Assembly (NCBI GenBank): GCA_003586115.2
Contig: QVOM02000034.1
Span: 17,591,444-17,655,443 of the forward strand
DNA from: Salvator merianae
Taxonomy: Eukaryota > Chordata > Lepidosauria > Squamata > Teiidae
DNA length: 64,000 nt
Direction: 5' to 3'
The notes beneath the pieces were generated by a model. It was not told the DNA's origin, searched no databases, and worked only from the letters and a program-made list of their open reading frames with translations. Each line of letters begins with the position of its first letter. Position 1 is the first letter of the stretch. The position numbers and the translations under genes are program-made. Below are positions 1-12,378 of the stretch, piece after piece.

Positions 1-184
1 CCCTCTGGGTGAAAAAATACTTCCTAACTCTCCTACCCATCAGCTTCACAGAGCGCTCCCTGGTCCTAATGTTGTGTGATAGAGAAAATAATTTATCTCT
101 ATCCATCTTATCGATATATACACAATTTTATATACTTCAGTCAGGTTTCCTCTTAAACACTGTTTTCAAGACTGAAGAGTTCTT
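1..184 (-). mobile_element. CR1 LINE fragment, antisense, cut by window edge
   Basis: Read on the minus strand this matches the C-terminal part of the CR1 reverse-transcriptase ORF seen more completely at 26.1-26.5 kb in the same window: the segment around the FSL motif and the tract encoding a GRRVR-like stretch. Similarity to the internal copy is direct and strong up to about position 184 and then stops. It is a truncated, non-functional copy whose other end lies outside the window. Confidence 0.8.
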
Positions 185-990
185 TTACATTTCAGCTTTG
201 TATGCGGTTGGTGGTATTACCCTGCTGAAGTGGCTCATGGGGTTGATGGCTGGGGATCCTGTTCCAATCTCCAGAACGATCTTCAGAGAATGATTGCTAG
301 AAAAAGTCTTTAGCAATCTTGAAACATCTGTACTAGTTACCAATTTGCTAACAGTCCAATTCAAAATGCTGACATTATCATAAAGACCCATAAACAACAT
401 TAATCCCAAATATTTGAAGGAGATCCAATTATAAACCCAAGTGTTGCTATCATCAAGGAAGGTTCGCCTATTTGAGCTGTCACCTCTGAGGCTTGAGAGA
501 TAGAACTACATGAAAAGTCCTTTCTGTTGGTGACCCCTAGGTTATGGAAGCAGAAGCACCCTCAGTTTCCATCTGACAGTGCTTTTTCAGAATAAAAAAA
601 ATGTGCACCTAAGGCAGCAAATTTTCAGTATATAAATAGGGTCAGCACTACATACAATGTGCTGCCATTTTTGTCTGTTTTTCTGTCACAACCATGTCTG
701 CTTGCCTTTCTCACAGATTCAGTGCTTTCTCTTGCTGGTGGTTAACTGATATGTAGATATGGAGGCCCAGGAATATCAGCTGTTTTGAGAAACTTGGATT
801 ATGTATGTTACTCAGGGGAGGAACTTGGGCAATGGAACTTAATGGAGATGCTTCATATATCTGATGCTTGCCTATGTTCATTGTATTCTACTATCGAAAC
901 AAAGAACATGCTGAAGTTATATTCTGCCTTGTTCCTGACCCTGGGCTTAGGGTGGTGATTCTGACAGAGTGCGCAAATAAGTAATTCTTT
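185..990. other. Unassigned stretch with one TATA-like motif
   Basis: No gene or repeat recognised. A TATAAATAGG motif at 631-640 matches a vertebrate TATA box, but nothing upstream or downstream supports a promoter, and such motifs are frequent by chance in AT-rich DNA. Confidence 0.3.
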
Positions 991-1007
991 TATATATATA
1001 GAGGGGG

Positions 1008-1041
<34 letters not shown>
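991..1041. repeat. Compound TA / poly-G / (GA)n microsatellite
   Basis: Five TA units, then a G run, then about 16 GA units ending at 1041. The regular array is visible directly. Confidence 0.97.
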
Positions 1042-1044
<3 letters not shown>

Positions 1045-3378
1045 CTTCTTGTTCAGGCTTGGCAGAACCCAGGAAAAAGGCGGGGAGTGCAGTGAAGTCA
1101 TTGCTGGCACATAATGGCTCACCCCCTCTAAGTCGCAATGCGAGCTGGGAGAGAGAGGCCAGCAAAGCTCTGTAAATTTTCATTGCAATTTCTTGTATGG
1201 ACCTTTCACTCCACTCGCCCCTCCTACCTTCTGTCACAGATATGGAACTCTAGGGTTGAATTCAAACCCTCCCTCACTCTCTTTGAGCATTTCATGTTAG
1301 ATAAAACTACCCAGCTTTAATCCCATTAATATGGCAACAACCTTACCAAGTACAGAAAGAAAACAAAATTTGGGGGGGGGGGGGTATACATGATTGCAAC
1401 GCTACTCACAGGAGGACTGATGTAATTTTTCAAGGTCCAAACATTCACCTTGCCCTGATTATTTCAGGTTACATAACCCATCCAACTTGCCCATCCCAGT
1501 GCTGTGCTACAAAATGCATAAACTGGGCAGCTGGAAATAGAGCAGCCATTGAGCAAGGCTCTTTGGGTCTTTCTGCACTTCGCTGTGCGAGTCTGGATCA
1601 GGCAGGGGATGGTCCTGATCCGTTCTGCACCAGCCCCAAAACTCACACAAGGAATACCAGCAAGTACAGAAAGGCGCAATGATTCTACACTAGACTTTAT
1701 CGGGCTTCGTGGCTTCATTTTGAATTGTTTTATACTGTTACCCACTGAAGGAGCTTAACCCGCTGAGGGTTTTATTCTGTTACCCACTGAGGGTTGTAAC
1801 CTGCCCCAAGTTCTACAGGCATAGGCCAAATAGAAATATAAACAAACAATAAACAAAGTATTTGACTGTGGTACATTTTGTTGACACATGTGAGAAAAAC
1901 AATGGTGTTTATGAAAAACAAAGACACTGTAAAGGCAAATGCATAAGTTAGCCCCATTACCAGATTTGCTATTGCTGGGGAGTTAAAGTGGATAGGAATG
2001 GCCGAGGTGCTGAACAGAATGCTCATACATACTCACACGAGTCAACAAGAGATGCAAAATCTCTTCTAGGAAAGAAAAAATGTAGGGGGCAGGAACTTGG
2101 AAACAGAGCTGCTTCTCTGTTGCCTAGCAACTGACTGTTATAGCAACGGTATCTATGAGAGAGCAGCAGATTTCTGAATGAGAACTGTAAACTTCAGCTG
2201 ACATCATCTCTACCCCCCACACATACTACCACAAACTCTGCAGCTCTTAGTCATTCATGAGTCAAACAAGGGTGTTAAGGAAGCCAACTGGCGTGTGTGC
2301 AATTGCTGCTTTGTGGCTCAATGGATGTATTACTGTTGCTAGGTGTCAATGAGTGGGTTTTAACTCCTGGGGACTGTACAAACAGATGCACAAACCATTC
2401 TAGCCTTAGTAAGATCAATAGCTGCCAAATTATAATTATAATTAAACATAAAGGAAGCTGATTCATTTGAGCAAAAAGAAAAGGCCAGCAGGTACTTTCT
2501 AAGCAAAATCAAAGTACAAATGTTACATATAAAAGAATACAGCACACTGTAGTTAGAAAGTCACTGCTATAATCCATAGAATGGTACTTTGCTTGGCTAT
2601 GGAACTGATTCTCTTAAATCTACACACATTATTCCAGTCAATTACTTGTCCTTTCAGACCTCTATCCTGGCTTCAAAGCCTGCATTTTGTGCACCTCAAA
2701 GCAGAGTTACTGAGATAATCTTGCTCAGAAGTTGCACAACCACCACCATCATCCCCAAAAATACCCTTGGTGATTTTGTTCTGCAAAAGGAACGTGATTA
2801 TTTAATTCAAAGATGCCTCTTCAGAAAGAAGAATCTTTACAGGAGCATGTGATGTGAGGAAAGCATTATCCCTGCTCCTCCTCCCACCCCTGGGTGGGGC
2901 ATGCCTGCCCAAGGGGTGAACATGGATCCCAATGAAATGGCATGTTCTTGCCTTTCAGGAACGTGGCAGAGATGATGCCCCATTGTTCAGACCCTTGCCT
3001 TAGAACAGTGTTCAATTTCAACAGGCCAAAAAAGGTGCAGGGAGAGGGGAAGGAGCCACAGATCTTCATTTCTGCTCTTCTTTTAGCCCCCAGTTGATTT
3101 GGAAAATCCACTTTCTGCAAGTAATTCTGTTACTGCTCCCAGATGGTGCCTAAAAACTGTGTAGCTACAGCTTAAGAACTAGCTTGTTTTCTTGCTTCAT
3201 CCCCACCTGCTGAGAATTTGGCTGATACATCAGTGATATTCACACCTACTAAAAACAGAGAGATGCCATTAAAGTTGCCTTCCTAGAAATTTGTCCGTAA
3301 GTAGAGTTCATATTAGCTGGTGGTAACCACAATATAGAGTATGGGGTGGGGGAAATATATGTATACTCAGCACCATCC
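1042..3378. other. Unassigned intergenic or intronic DNA
   Basis: No repeat family or convincing exon recognised. It contains a 13-base G run at 1372-1384. All open frames here are short, overlap on both strands, and have no recognisable domains. Confidence 0.4.
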
Positions 3379-3416
3379 ATACGGCTATTTGAGACAAATA
3401 CGGCTATTTGAGACAG
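3379..3416. repeat. Two-copy tandem duplication, period 19
   Basis: A 19-base unit beginning ATACGGCTATTTGAGACA occurs twice back to back (3379-3397 and 3398-3416), with one difference at the last base. The near identity suggests a recent replication-slippage duplication. Confidence 0.95.
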
Positions 3417-3933
3417 TCCTCAGAACAGCAAGCAGGGCGAGCCTATGTCCACCCTCCTTTGTCTCCTGAGCCTCCCCAGTTCTCGTAAAAGCAAACCAAC
3501 AGGAAGGTGAGAGAAATTACTTCCTGGTCACTCTTGCCAGCAGAGTCAACTCCTCACCCTTGTGTAGATGTAATCAGACAGCTGAAATTGCAGCTATAAT
3601 TCTGCACTGGGACACAAACCGTAGTGGACTTGCACAGTTACTTCCAATTCCCATGCACCATTCTCCATGAAGGACTCCAAGGAGTTGCCTCGGTGTCCTG
3701 CTCTTTGCTGCCACCTCCAACAGGTGTGGGGTGGGACCTCAGAGCCATAACTCAGATCACACACCCATGAGGATGCTGCGAGTGATTCTGGCCATCAGAA
3801 GTTACTTGGGCACATCCATGCAATTCACTTACAAGATGAGGGATGGGGCCCTTAGGACCTTCCAAATGTTGCTGGACTTTCTAGGGATATTGAACAAATC
3901 CTGGGGGCAAAAATGGACAACAGAAAGGTTAAC

Positions 3934-4070
3934 GACACCTAAGTTTTAATCCACATCTGATCCACCTTCAGAATGAGAGAACACATCAGCAAAGCCACAA
4001 GCTCTTTTCTTTCTGCATTATCTAACCCAAAGGGGAATCTTGTGGGTCAAAACTTAGGTGTAGCTGAGCC
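3934..4070. mobile_element. Family A palindromic MITE, partial
   Basis: It starts with the family A terminus (CACCTAAGTTTTAATCC) and carries the left arm up to the centre (ATTATCTAACCCAAAG). Most of the right arm is missing, leaving only the inverted terminus ending in CTTAGGTGTAGC. Compare full copies at 35147 and 41449. The internal deletion makes it shorter than the usual 210-220 bp. Confidence 0.8.
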
Positions 4071-7000
4071 CTGAGTAAACTGAATGCAATACTGACAAGC
4101 AGATGGCTTCCCATTTCCAGACTGTTTTCAGTCCACAACCATTTTGTATTATTTGCACAGTTTCATGTTATTTGTGCAAATAGAAGATCCCTCTAATTTG
4201 CACAAGTTACAGAATCTATTGCACAGAACAAGGCAAATAGTTATGTCCTGATTCATCTGAGAAAATAAAGCTAAACATCAAAACAAGGGAAGAGATAAAA
4301 GAGGACTGACCAGACTAAATGAGCTTCATTCATCTCTAATTCTGACTCCCTGCCAGCATGGCCAGCATTCAAGGATGTTGGGACCAGTACTTTGTTGATA
4401 TTTGGAGGGCAGTTTGCATCAAGAAGGTGTTCCCATTCTAATTACTACTGTCAGCACCAGGTCATGGGTAGCAACTAGAATTGCAAGTAGAGAGCTAGGA
4501 CTGACCAACAGGAGACAGATAAGGAACTAAGCTGGGTGGCTGGAGGCTGAAGAGCAGTCAATGCACTGGAGAACCAGGAGCCTAACCAGTGGAAGATGAG
4601 AGGACTGGGGGCCTAAGTACTGGGCAATTCAAAGGGCAGAACAAGGTTTAGTAAGAATACAGAGAGCAGCTGGGAAGCTAGATAACACCTGAGCAGAAGT
4701 CACCTCTGGAATAACTGAGTCTTTAGAATTCGGGGTCAGAAGCCATAAACCATAAATTGTAAACAAGACAAAAGTTCAGAAACTAGACAGTCCAGAAAGC
4801 AACTATGCCAAATGTGAGACCAAAGAAGTAGTTCAACAAACACAAACAATCCAAAGGACCCAAAGGACAGAAATTCAAACTGTGGTAGCTCCCTGTTAGA
4901 AGCACCACAGGGCAGAAGGCTGGAGACCACAGGCTTTTTAGGCAGGAAACGGCAAGACAGGGATTCACAGGCAAGGAGCCTAGAAATGCCAGGATAATCC
5001 AGACCAGGAGAAATAAAGGATCCTAAAGGCCAAGACCAATGCAGGATCCACATGATCTTGCACCCCTTGTGGTGCATTCAGTGCACTGGACTTGTGTGAT
5101 GTCCACATGGACTCATGGTCATCCCATCATGCCACTGTAATCACTCCTTATTGTGCTTGAATGGCAGAGTAGAAGAAAAAGCTCTGAAAACTCTTTCTCC
5201 CAGCCATTGGCAGCCCTGCCACAGGTAGCGATACTGCAACAGCTTGAGAGGACCTACTCATCTTCTAAGTGGTTTCATCAAACACAGGATATAGCCCATG
5301 GGGGCTTTGATCTTGATTCCTGAGGGGTTGCTCCCAGACATCAAGATCACAACCAAAGAATTCCTGGCTTCAATCTTGATGGGTGGGGGCAACATGGAAC
5401 CAAGAGAACCAGAATGGTGACTCTTGGTGAGAACATACCAATGTAACAATAGCTATTAGATGAACCAACAACAGAATAGACCCCAGACAAACCAAGGACT
5501 GTGAATGAAAGAGAGCACTTGCTCTTACACCCCAAAACATAATCACAAGGTGTGGGCATAAATGTTTGGGTGGGAAAAGGAGTTATCAGGGCTTCCTAGA
5601 CCAGATAAACTAGTTGCAGTGATGAGATCAGCTATTTAATCTGGGTACTCAAATTAACATATTAATCTGGCAGCTGTCCTTGCCCAAGGCAGGAATACTA
5701 CCAATTCAAGTGGTATCTTTCCGCTGCAGGTTTATGGGATTAAGTTACCCTGTGGCACAAATGACAAAATAAAAGAGGGGTTAGACAGGAAGCAGGCAAA
5801 GTCAATGAGGGTTGTCAGGAGATCAAGGTATGGAGGAGGGTTGAATTAATTGCCCATGTAGCCTAGTATCTAAGATGGATTCTGATGTCAGCGAAAGTCC
5901 CATGTTTTCCAATGGTCACTTGTACCTTCTGATCCAGATTCCTGCATGCTTCTTATATATGCCTTGTGGCAAAAATAGATACACCATAACAACTCCTTCA
6001 CTATGTGCAAACAGAAAACTTGTGTATCCGTGAGGCAGTGCCGGAAATCAGAGCTTTTAACCAATTATTTATAGTAGTATGGGATTCAAGCTCCACAATT
6101 ATGGATGATTATGAGATGGAACAGGTTCCTGCATTTGTAGTTTGCAGTTTTACACGACAGCACTTTTTGGACCTCCTTATTAAGATACATAGTCTTTGTC
6201 AGCTCCTGTTAGTCTCTGCCATATTATTTTATGCTAGTCTCTGGCACATTTTATTGTATCCTGTTTTTACATATATTCCTTAAGGCATTAGAAGTACAGC
6301 CATGGTACGTGTACATGCTGGGTAATGGTGAGTGTGGAAAAGAAACATGGGGATGTCTGGGATAAGGCTGAAATGTCTCCTGCCAATGTTTTATGGCCTG
6401 CAGTTCAAGGATGCCAGATGGCTGTATACTATAGTTACGTTAACAGATAAGACATTCATACATCAGGCATTCTGGTATAAGGGGAGGTGGGAGTGAGCTT
6501 GGGTATTACTGGAGAAAGTTTTGAGAGACAATTGCTTTTGCGGGGTTTTTTTTAGTTGCTTTGCCTTCTGAAGAAACGATAGACTTTTGCACTGAAATCA
6601 ATTTTGGCAGTAAGACTGTGGTACTCTGCCAGAATCCCAGGCCGAAATAAAAGACTCCCTTGGAGTAGAAAAAAGACACAACTAGGAGGGATTAAAAATA
6701 GAAGAAAAGAAATAAAAGAGAAATGGACAAGAGTGGAAGAACATTTGAAGACAAACCCAGAGTTTACAGACATGTTTCAGAAGTTTAAGAGAGTTTTCCA
6801 ATGAATAATGAAAACTAGGATTCTGTCATCAGCTGAGGGGGGGGAGAAGGGTTATAAATATGTATAAGTGAAAAATAGATGTATATGCATTTTGTTTAAA
6901 ATAAAAAAAAATGTGACCATTTAAAAAAAATTGGGAGGGATTAAAAATAGGCACAGAAACATTTCTACTGTGAAACAAGTTTACACAAGATCACTTTTGT

Positions 7001-7570
7001 ACAGGAGTAGAAATGCATAGGACCATTTTTGCATGGGAGAAAAAAAGTAGAACTTGTGTGCAGAAGCAGAGAACAGAAAAGAGGAGGAGAGAGGCTGGAG
7101 ATCGATAGGTTGAGTGGACCACTCATATACAGTGACAGGAGGAACTTTGAACAGACTGTGTTAGGGGTCAGAGTGACCCCTTGTATGTTAGACACAATAC
7201 TTCCCTTAGTGTGTCAGGAAAACCAAAGCACTAGGCATGCATTATCTGTTTCTGGTGTGCTCTCTCTGATGTAGATACAGGTAGCTTTCCTTTTTAAAAT
7301 GAGAGATAAGGCTTATGTGTAGCTAGGCCCTTTAGTTGTGCTGTCCTACAGTTATTTCTCTGCAGCTGAGAACACACACATTCTTCAGCATGCAGTGACT
7401 GGAAAAAGAGCAAGTAAATTCAGATATGAGTGACAACTTGCTTCAGGAGAAGAGAGGTAGGCATAGGGAAAAAGCTACGCTCCTTGTAGGGAATCAAGTT
7501 ATTGTCTGCAGCCCTTTTTTTCCTGGTTTTCTTTCCCGAGTCACAGCTTAAGGACAGAAAAACTGTAGAA
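4071..7570. other. Unassigned, purine-rich in part
   Basis: No family recognised with confidence. About 4450-5060 is unusually purine-rich on the plus strand, which keeps the minus strand open for 113 codons without a recognisable domain. At 6604-6804 a lysine-rich 66-codon frame is followed by an A-rich stretch near 6900, which could be the 3' end of an old retroelement. I could not match it to a family. Confidence 0.35.
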
Positions 7571-7572
7571 AT

Positions 7573-7650
7573 GCCCTGCTGGGTTCAGCTTGTGACTCAT
7601 CCAGTCCAGCAGGCTGTCCTCAGGGTGGAAAACAATTGCATACAGAAGCA
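7573..7650 (-). mobile_element. CR1-like 3' end remnant, antisense
   Basis: The stretch resembles the antisense CR1 3' signature (CCTGCTGGatcag, then catCcAGTCCAGCAggCTGT) found at 25.85, 41.96 and 43.73 kb. It is short and diverged, so the assignment is tentative. Confidence 0.5.
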
Positions 7651-8709
7651 AGCTTTATTGATAATGCTCTGTTGTAATCACACTAGCTCCACGCATAGCA
7701 TTCTAACCTGTATCAGAAACTGTGGTTGCAACATATACAAGTCATATGATGCCATTTATCTTAACAGCTGTCATATTACTACATAGTGTAGCAATCATTT
7801 GAAAAAAGTTCTAATTCATAAGTTTAAAAAACATGGGAGCATTAAAATGTTCCATTGCTCTCCAATAGCTGGTACATAACTGGGCGCGATCACTAGGGTG
7901 AATGAAAGCACTGCAGGTAATTCTATTTTTGTATTGCACCATATTCAGTAATCTTTTTAATTAGATGTTTAGTGTATTTAATGTTTGCTTAATCATTTAT
8001 TGCTTTTGATCATTGGATATCACAGCAGAATTGTAATGAGGAATAAAACACAGAGACTAGTTATAAACCATCTGAAATATACAGATATACAAAAGTCAAT
8101 AAAAGATACACAATAAAGTGTGCCTGCAGGGGACATTCATTTATGCTATTACATTAATTTATAACTATACAGTTTATAGCTGTAATCTAAAGAGGTTCCC
8201 TATGAATCTTTTTGGCAACCCAGTAATAAGTAACACTGTTCTTTTGGGAGCAAATACATCCATGTTTAATGACAAAGCTAACAATATAGCTGCATGGGAT
8301 TTTCCTTTTAAAATGTGCACAATGATATAGGGAGAAAAAGCACTGAAAGATTCTGCCAAACCTTTTCAGAAAAATAGTATTTTCCCTGGTAAATGATAAA
8401 AAAAAGTTCCATGTATTGCATTCAACAGCCTTCAGTAGTTAAACAGAACATACTTTATATTAAATTCAATGGTGCTAAACTTGGAACAGATTATGCCTCC
8501 ATAATTAAAACCATATCTCAGTTCCACAGATTTGCCGACATTTTGCCAATAAATGAATGGGTTTGAATTTAACCCAGATGTGAGAATTGTTGGAGTGAAT
8601 GATAAACTAGATTTGGAATGACCAAAAGTTCTAAATGGCTAGTCCAGCTGATAACTGGGCAGTGGCAGAAACTGAGGACACAGATCATGGAGTGGACTGG
8701 AGCAGGTCA
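7651..8709. other. Unassigned AT-rich stretch
   Basis: No gene or repeat family recognised; AT-rich, short open frames only. Confidence 0.4.
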
Positions 8710-8825
8710 TGGAATCATGTAATTGTGGAATTGGAAAGGAGCATGGGAATCATCTAGTCCAACCCTATGCTGTCCAGGCTCTTCTTGAAAATCTCCAGAA
8801 ATGGAGAACCCACCGCATCCGTAGC
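8710..8825 (-). mobile_element. CR1 3' end, antisense
   Basis: Read on plus it has the typical antisense CR1 tail order: GGAATCATG, TTGTGGAATTGGAAAGGA, CATCTAGTCCAACCC, then the stretch encoding the C-terminal end of the CR1 ORF. This is the same subfamily type as the sense copy at 15.4-15.8 kb. Truncated and non-coding. Confidence 0.75.
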
Positions 8826-9863
8826 TGGGCTTCTACTGTTATGGAGACCTTATTGTGGCCTTCTACATAATGCTGGATTGCAGTTCCCATACTGGCCGAG
8901 GTTGATGAGAGCTGGAATCCAAGTGAGAAGGATCACAAAAGACAGGAACGACATTTCCTAAAATCCTGGGACTGCATATTCACATGAAAGACCGATAGCA
9001 GAAAGCAAGAGTGCTGAGAGACAAACCCTACCAAAATCTGCTGGTTTCAAAAACTACTTTGTTCAGACATGCCCTGGGTGCTACATTATCCTGATTATGC
9101 CTCCTGGGCCCTAAATTCTTTGCTAAATAACATGTAGCCCTAAAAGTTACTCAAAATGCCTCGGAGTCTAGGAGAAAGGTGGCAGGATTCTCCAATCCTG
9201 CTGCTGTGCTGAAAGGTTTTGTGGCTTTGAGTTTCTGCTGGTGTCATTTAGCACCACACAGGAAATGGCCCCAGAAGACAGTCATTGTCCTCTTGGTGCT
9301 AATGCATGCAAGGTGGAAATCAGCTAAGATATGCCATCATGGTCTCCCTAGACTGCAGTGATGGGGGTACAAGAGAACAAAATCTGCCTCCAGAGTCCTT
9401 TGCCTTGTTTATTGACAAGACACACCCAAGGCTGGTTTCCTTATAAGGCCAGCAGTGTGTGAACACCGCACCCCAGAGACTCATACCATTTCCATTTGTT
9501 TCATTGATTGGATGCAACCTGGGACTCCTATCCCCTCTATAATTGCACTTTGGCAATGATCTGGCATTGTGAAGCTTAGAAGCTCTTGCAACAAGGAGAA
9601 TTGTTCCTTGGTGGGGTTTGAGATTTCCTTGGTGGGATTCAGTGCTGCATAGATCCTGGTCCATAAAAGTCCAACTCTTGTGCCCCTTGAGTGGAGCTGT
9701 TAACTCAAATTTCCTTTCTCACACACACCGGGATGTACCTGCACAGCGCCACTGTGGCTCTATGAATGTACCATGAATGTGCAGTGTCCATGCATCTCTG
9801 CAACCCTCATGACCACACACTCATCCTGTGCATATCCCACCATAGGTTCTGCTAAGAAAGCAA
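8826..9863. other. Unassigned stretch
   Basis: No gene or repeat recognised. The 114-codon minus-strand frame at 9320-9664 shows no domain, no signal peptide and no splice context that I trust. Confidence 0.35.
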
Positions 9864-10167
9864 GGGGGTCTAATAGCACCTTAGAGATTAACAAAGAGAA
9901 AGAAGTTGATAGCCTGAACTTTCTTCAACTAAGCCTATTTCATCAGATGCATGGAGTGACAGAGCTAGATAGGCAACCTGTGTGTGTGAATAACAACTGA
10001 AATGCAAAACTCTGGGTGTAGAAATGAGGTGACAAGTTAAGTATAATGATGGTCATTATGTGTGAATAGAGGTGAAAACTTGTCAGAGTGTTGTAATGCA
10101 GAGTAATGCTGGATGGAAACCAGAAAGGTGATGTGATGAACAGTCCAAGGGAGTCCTCAGGTGGGTA
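9864..10167 (-). mobile_element. Penelope-like element 3' untranslated end
   Basis: This aligns along its length with 51903-52215, which lies directly downstream of the GIY-YIG reading frame of a Penelope-like element. Shared landmarks are TAGCACCTTAGAGA near the start, AACTTGTCAGAGTGTTGTAA, and AACAGTCCAAGGGAGT near the end. The reading frame itself is absent, so this is a 5'-truncated copy, as is common for this class. Confidence 0.8.
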
Positions 10168-10246
10168 GGGTGTCAACTAATGTTATAATCACATCACCTT
10201 TCTAGCTTCCAGCCAGCATCAGTCTGTATTACTACACTCTACTGAC
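10082..10246. repeat. Inverted repeat of the Penelope 3' segment
   Basis: The arm at 10082-10138 is repeated in inverse orientation at 10189-10246, with about 50 bp between. Shared core: AGAAAGGTGATGTGA against TCACATCACCTTTCT, and GTAATGC/ATGCTGG blocks further out. Similarity ends at about 10246, so this is a partial inverted duplication of one element, not two full copies. Confidence 0.85.
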
Positions 10247-10974
10247 CAACAGCCCATCTAGTCTGGGAAGCAGAGGATGCACAGGAAATTAAAATTGAGG
10301 AGATACTAGTGACCAGGAGTGCTTTTTACTAGCTTTGACTGTTTCAGAGCTATAGTTAGACTGTGAGAGCAAGATAGTGGTTCATTCTAATAGGACTGCT
10401 TCTTATATCCTTAATTCTACCTGCAGAAAGCAAACATCTCATTTATGGGAAATGAACCACAGAGACCTTTTATCCTGGAATAATAGGAACTAAATCAGAA
10501 TGGAAAATAAAAATAAAAATAAAAAACTTTTCAACCATAAGTACAGCAGACTTAATACCTAATATTTCAGTTCTGTTTGAGAACCACATAGCCGTAATGG
10601 ACTATAACATTTTCAGATGTAACATATGGTAGAAACTAACCACCCATGAAAAACAGAACACTCTATTGAAAGATTGTCATGTGGACAAAGCCCTACAAAG
10701 ATTCTTCCTATTAATTGGGACCCTCTGATGAATTGCATTCCAGAGATTCTGCATGTCTCTGGGCCATGAAATGAATACTCTTCTTTAATAAAATAATGAG
10801 TCTCCAAGAATAAGTTATTCCAGATGCTATATGTTTTGTGAGTACATTGTAGATTTTATCCATCAAACTTCATGGTTCTTTAAGTGAGATGGACCATTGC
10901 CTGTGAATCATTTTGTTGTTGTTGCCCTTTTTTGTTTAGCTTTTCCTTTCTTTTAGTGTTATATTTGTGCACTA
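10247..10974. other. Unassigned stretch
   Basis: Nothing recognised apart from a short (AAAAT)n run near 10505-10526. Confidence 0.4.
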
Positions 10975-11062
10975 TCTTTATAGTTTTTTCTGGTATTGAT
11001 ATATGTATCCCACGCTGGGATTGTCATGAAAGGAGATATAAAAATTTGTGTAAATAAATAAA
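10975..11062 (+). mobile_element. L2-type LINE 3' tail
   Basis: The sequence ends GGAGATATAAAAATT then (AAATA)-type repeats (AAATAAATAAAAT), the usual 3' end of vertebrate L2 LINEs (ggcgGGATATAAAT followed by AATAAATA repeats). Only the terminal part is recognisable. Confidence 0.55.
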
Positions 11063-11454
11063 ATATCCTTTCATCTTTGGTCTCTCCAAACCACATCTAA
11101 ATGCACAATAGGTCAAAGTTTGGGCTAGAGAGACCCAGCAGGAATGTTATCTCTCCTGTGCTGCAGCGATGGTCCACTGCATAGGTCTCAACTACTTTGG
11201 AATAATTTTTATCTTGGCCCCTGGATAGATAGCATAACCCTTCTCTACCTGCAAGTATTTGTGCAGTTCACAGGAACACCACTAAGGATAGCGGTGAATG
11301 CAACATGAGAGCACTGACAACTGCATACAGCCCTACTCATTTACTGGGGCCAATTGTCAGTCAAATATCTGAACACAACTGAAATATCTCACTGTTCAAA
11401 GCTTAGTTTACTTTAAAGCTCATTTTCTTTATATTGGATAGGCTGGATTCTAAG
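11063..11454. other. Unassigned stretch
   Basis: No gene or repeat family recognised. Confidence 0.4.
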
Positions 11455-11930
11455 GACCCGTTCACACTTGAAGCTAGTGAGCGTTAGGAACTCTCACTAA
11501 TCAAGTGCCTTGCAATTAGGAGCAGACCTCAGCTACTCCGGATCACTACTAGCTGTAAAGCAAAAAACCATGCTCCACAGTTGTACTGGGAACAACTGGA
11601 CTGCTCCTGGTACAGTGTGTTTGCATCCACTTCCAGGTGTGAATGCACAGAGGTGCGATGGTATGGCATCACTGCACCTGTGTAATGGTGCAGCACAGTT
11701 GTGGCTGCATGTTCACACAGCGTTGCCAGTTGCCATGACAGTGGCTGGAAGCTTCCCAGACATTGTCATGGTACAGAACAGAACAGGATACCAGCATTCA
11801 TACAGCAAATGTTAGTATCCTGCTGGTGTTCGGTTCCACCACCTCTCAGTGTGGCTCTACGCTGTGAGGTCTATTCCACCATGGAATGTTTGCTGGTGGA
11901 CATTCCACAGAGTAAAGTGCAAAAAGTCCC
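11455..11930 (+). mobile_element. Family C MITE (hAT-like), copy 1
   Basis: It starts GACCCGTTCACACTTGAAG with GCTAGTGAGCGT just inside, passes through an internal block (CTACTAGCTGT; TTGTACTGGGAACAA; TGACAGTGGCTGGA) also present at 11.96, 47.76 and, inverted, 31.72 kb, and ends after a subterminal hairpin with AAAGTGCAAAAAGTCCC. The ends are imperfect inverted repeats of the type GGGCC..TT.GCACTT. No transposase frame is present, so it is non-autonomous. The hAT assignment rests only on the terminal bases and is inferred. Confidence 0.7.
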
Positions 11931-11957
11931 TAAAACAGCTCCATTCACACTGTTAGA

Positions 11958-12378
11958 GCCTGTTTGCACTTAGGTGCTAGTGAGCGTGCAGATGTTTACT
12001 AGTGAAGTATGTCTACACTCCATGGCGGTCGCAGCATCTGGGAGCATCTGCAGCTGCTCCCAGACTCTACTAGCTGTGGAAAGCTAAAACACCGTCTACA
12101 ACTTGATCAGCAGCAGCTGGATTGCTCCCGGTCAAATGCTGCAAGCAGGTGGCGTGGCTGCACAGTCGTGCCCTGCATCCTGTTAATCATGGCAATGGCT
12201 GGATGTTTCTGCAACCAATATCATGTACAGCAGGTGTGCACCCACACTGTGAGTGCTGGAGATCCAGTTCAGAGCCATTCTAGCATTTGCAGTGAGGATG
12301 ACTGCTGCACCACTAGGTTTTGACCAGCTTAGAATGGTATCATTATACCATTCTAAGGTGGACAGTGCAAAAAGGCCC
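11958..12378 (+). mobile_element. Family C MITE, copy 2 in tandem
   Basis: A second family C copy, same orientation, begins 27 bp after copy 1 (GCCTGTTTGCACTTAGG, then GCTAGTGAGCGTGCAG). It ends with a perfect subterminal hairpin at 12328-12357 (CTTAGAATGGTA, 6-base loop, TACCATTCTAAG) and the terminus CAGTGCAAAAAGGCCC. No coding capacity. Confidence 0.75.

Noticed and set aside
2030..2070. 29-bp minus-strand micro-exon between a good acceptor and a GTGAGT donor
   Set aside because: Too short to test by eye and expected by chance at this sequence length.
3835..3902. Possible minus-strand exon with CCCCAG acceptor and GTAAGTG donor
   Set aside because: Sites look good but the 68-bp segment has no partner, no recognisable peptide, and lies close to a MITE; too likely by chance.
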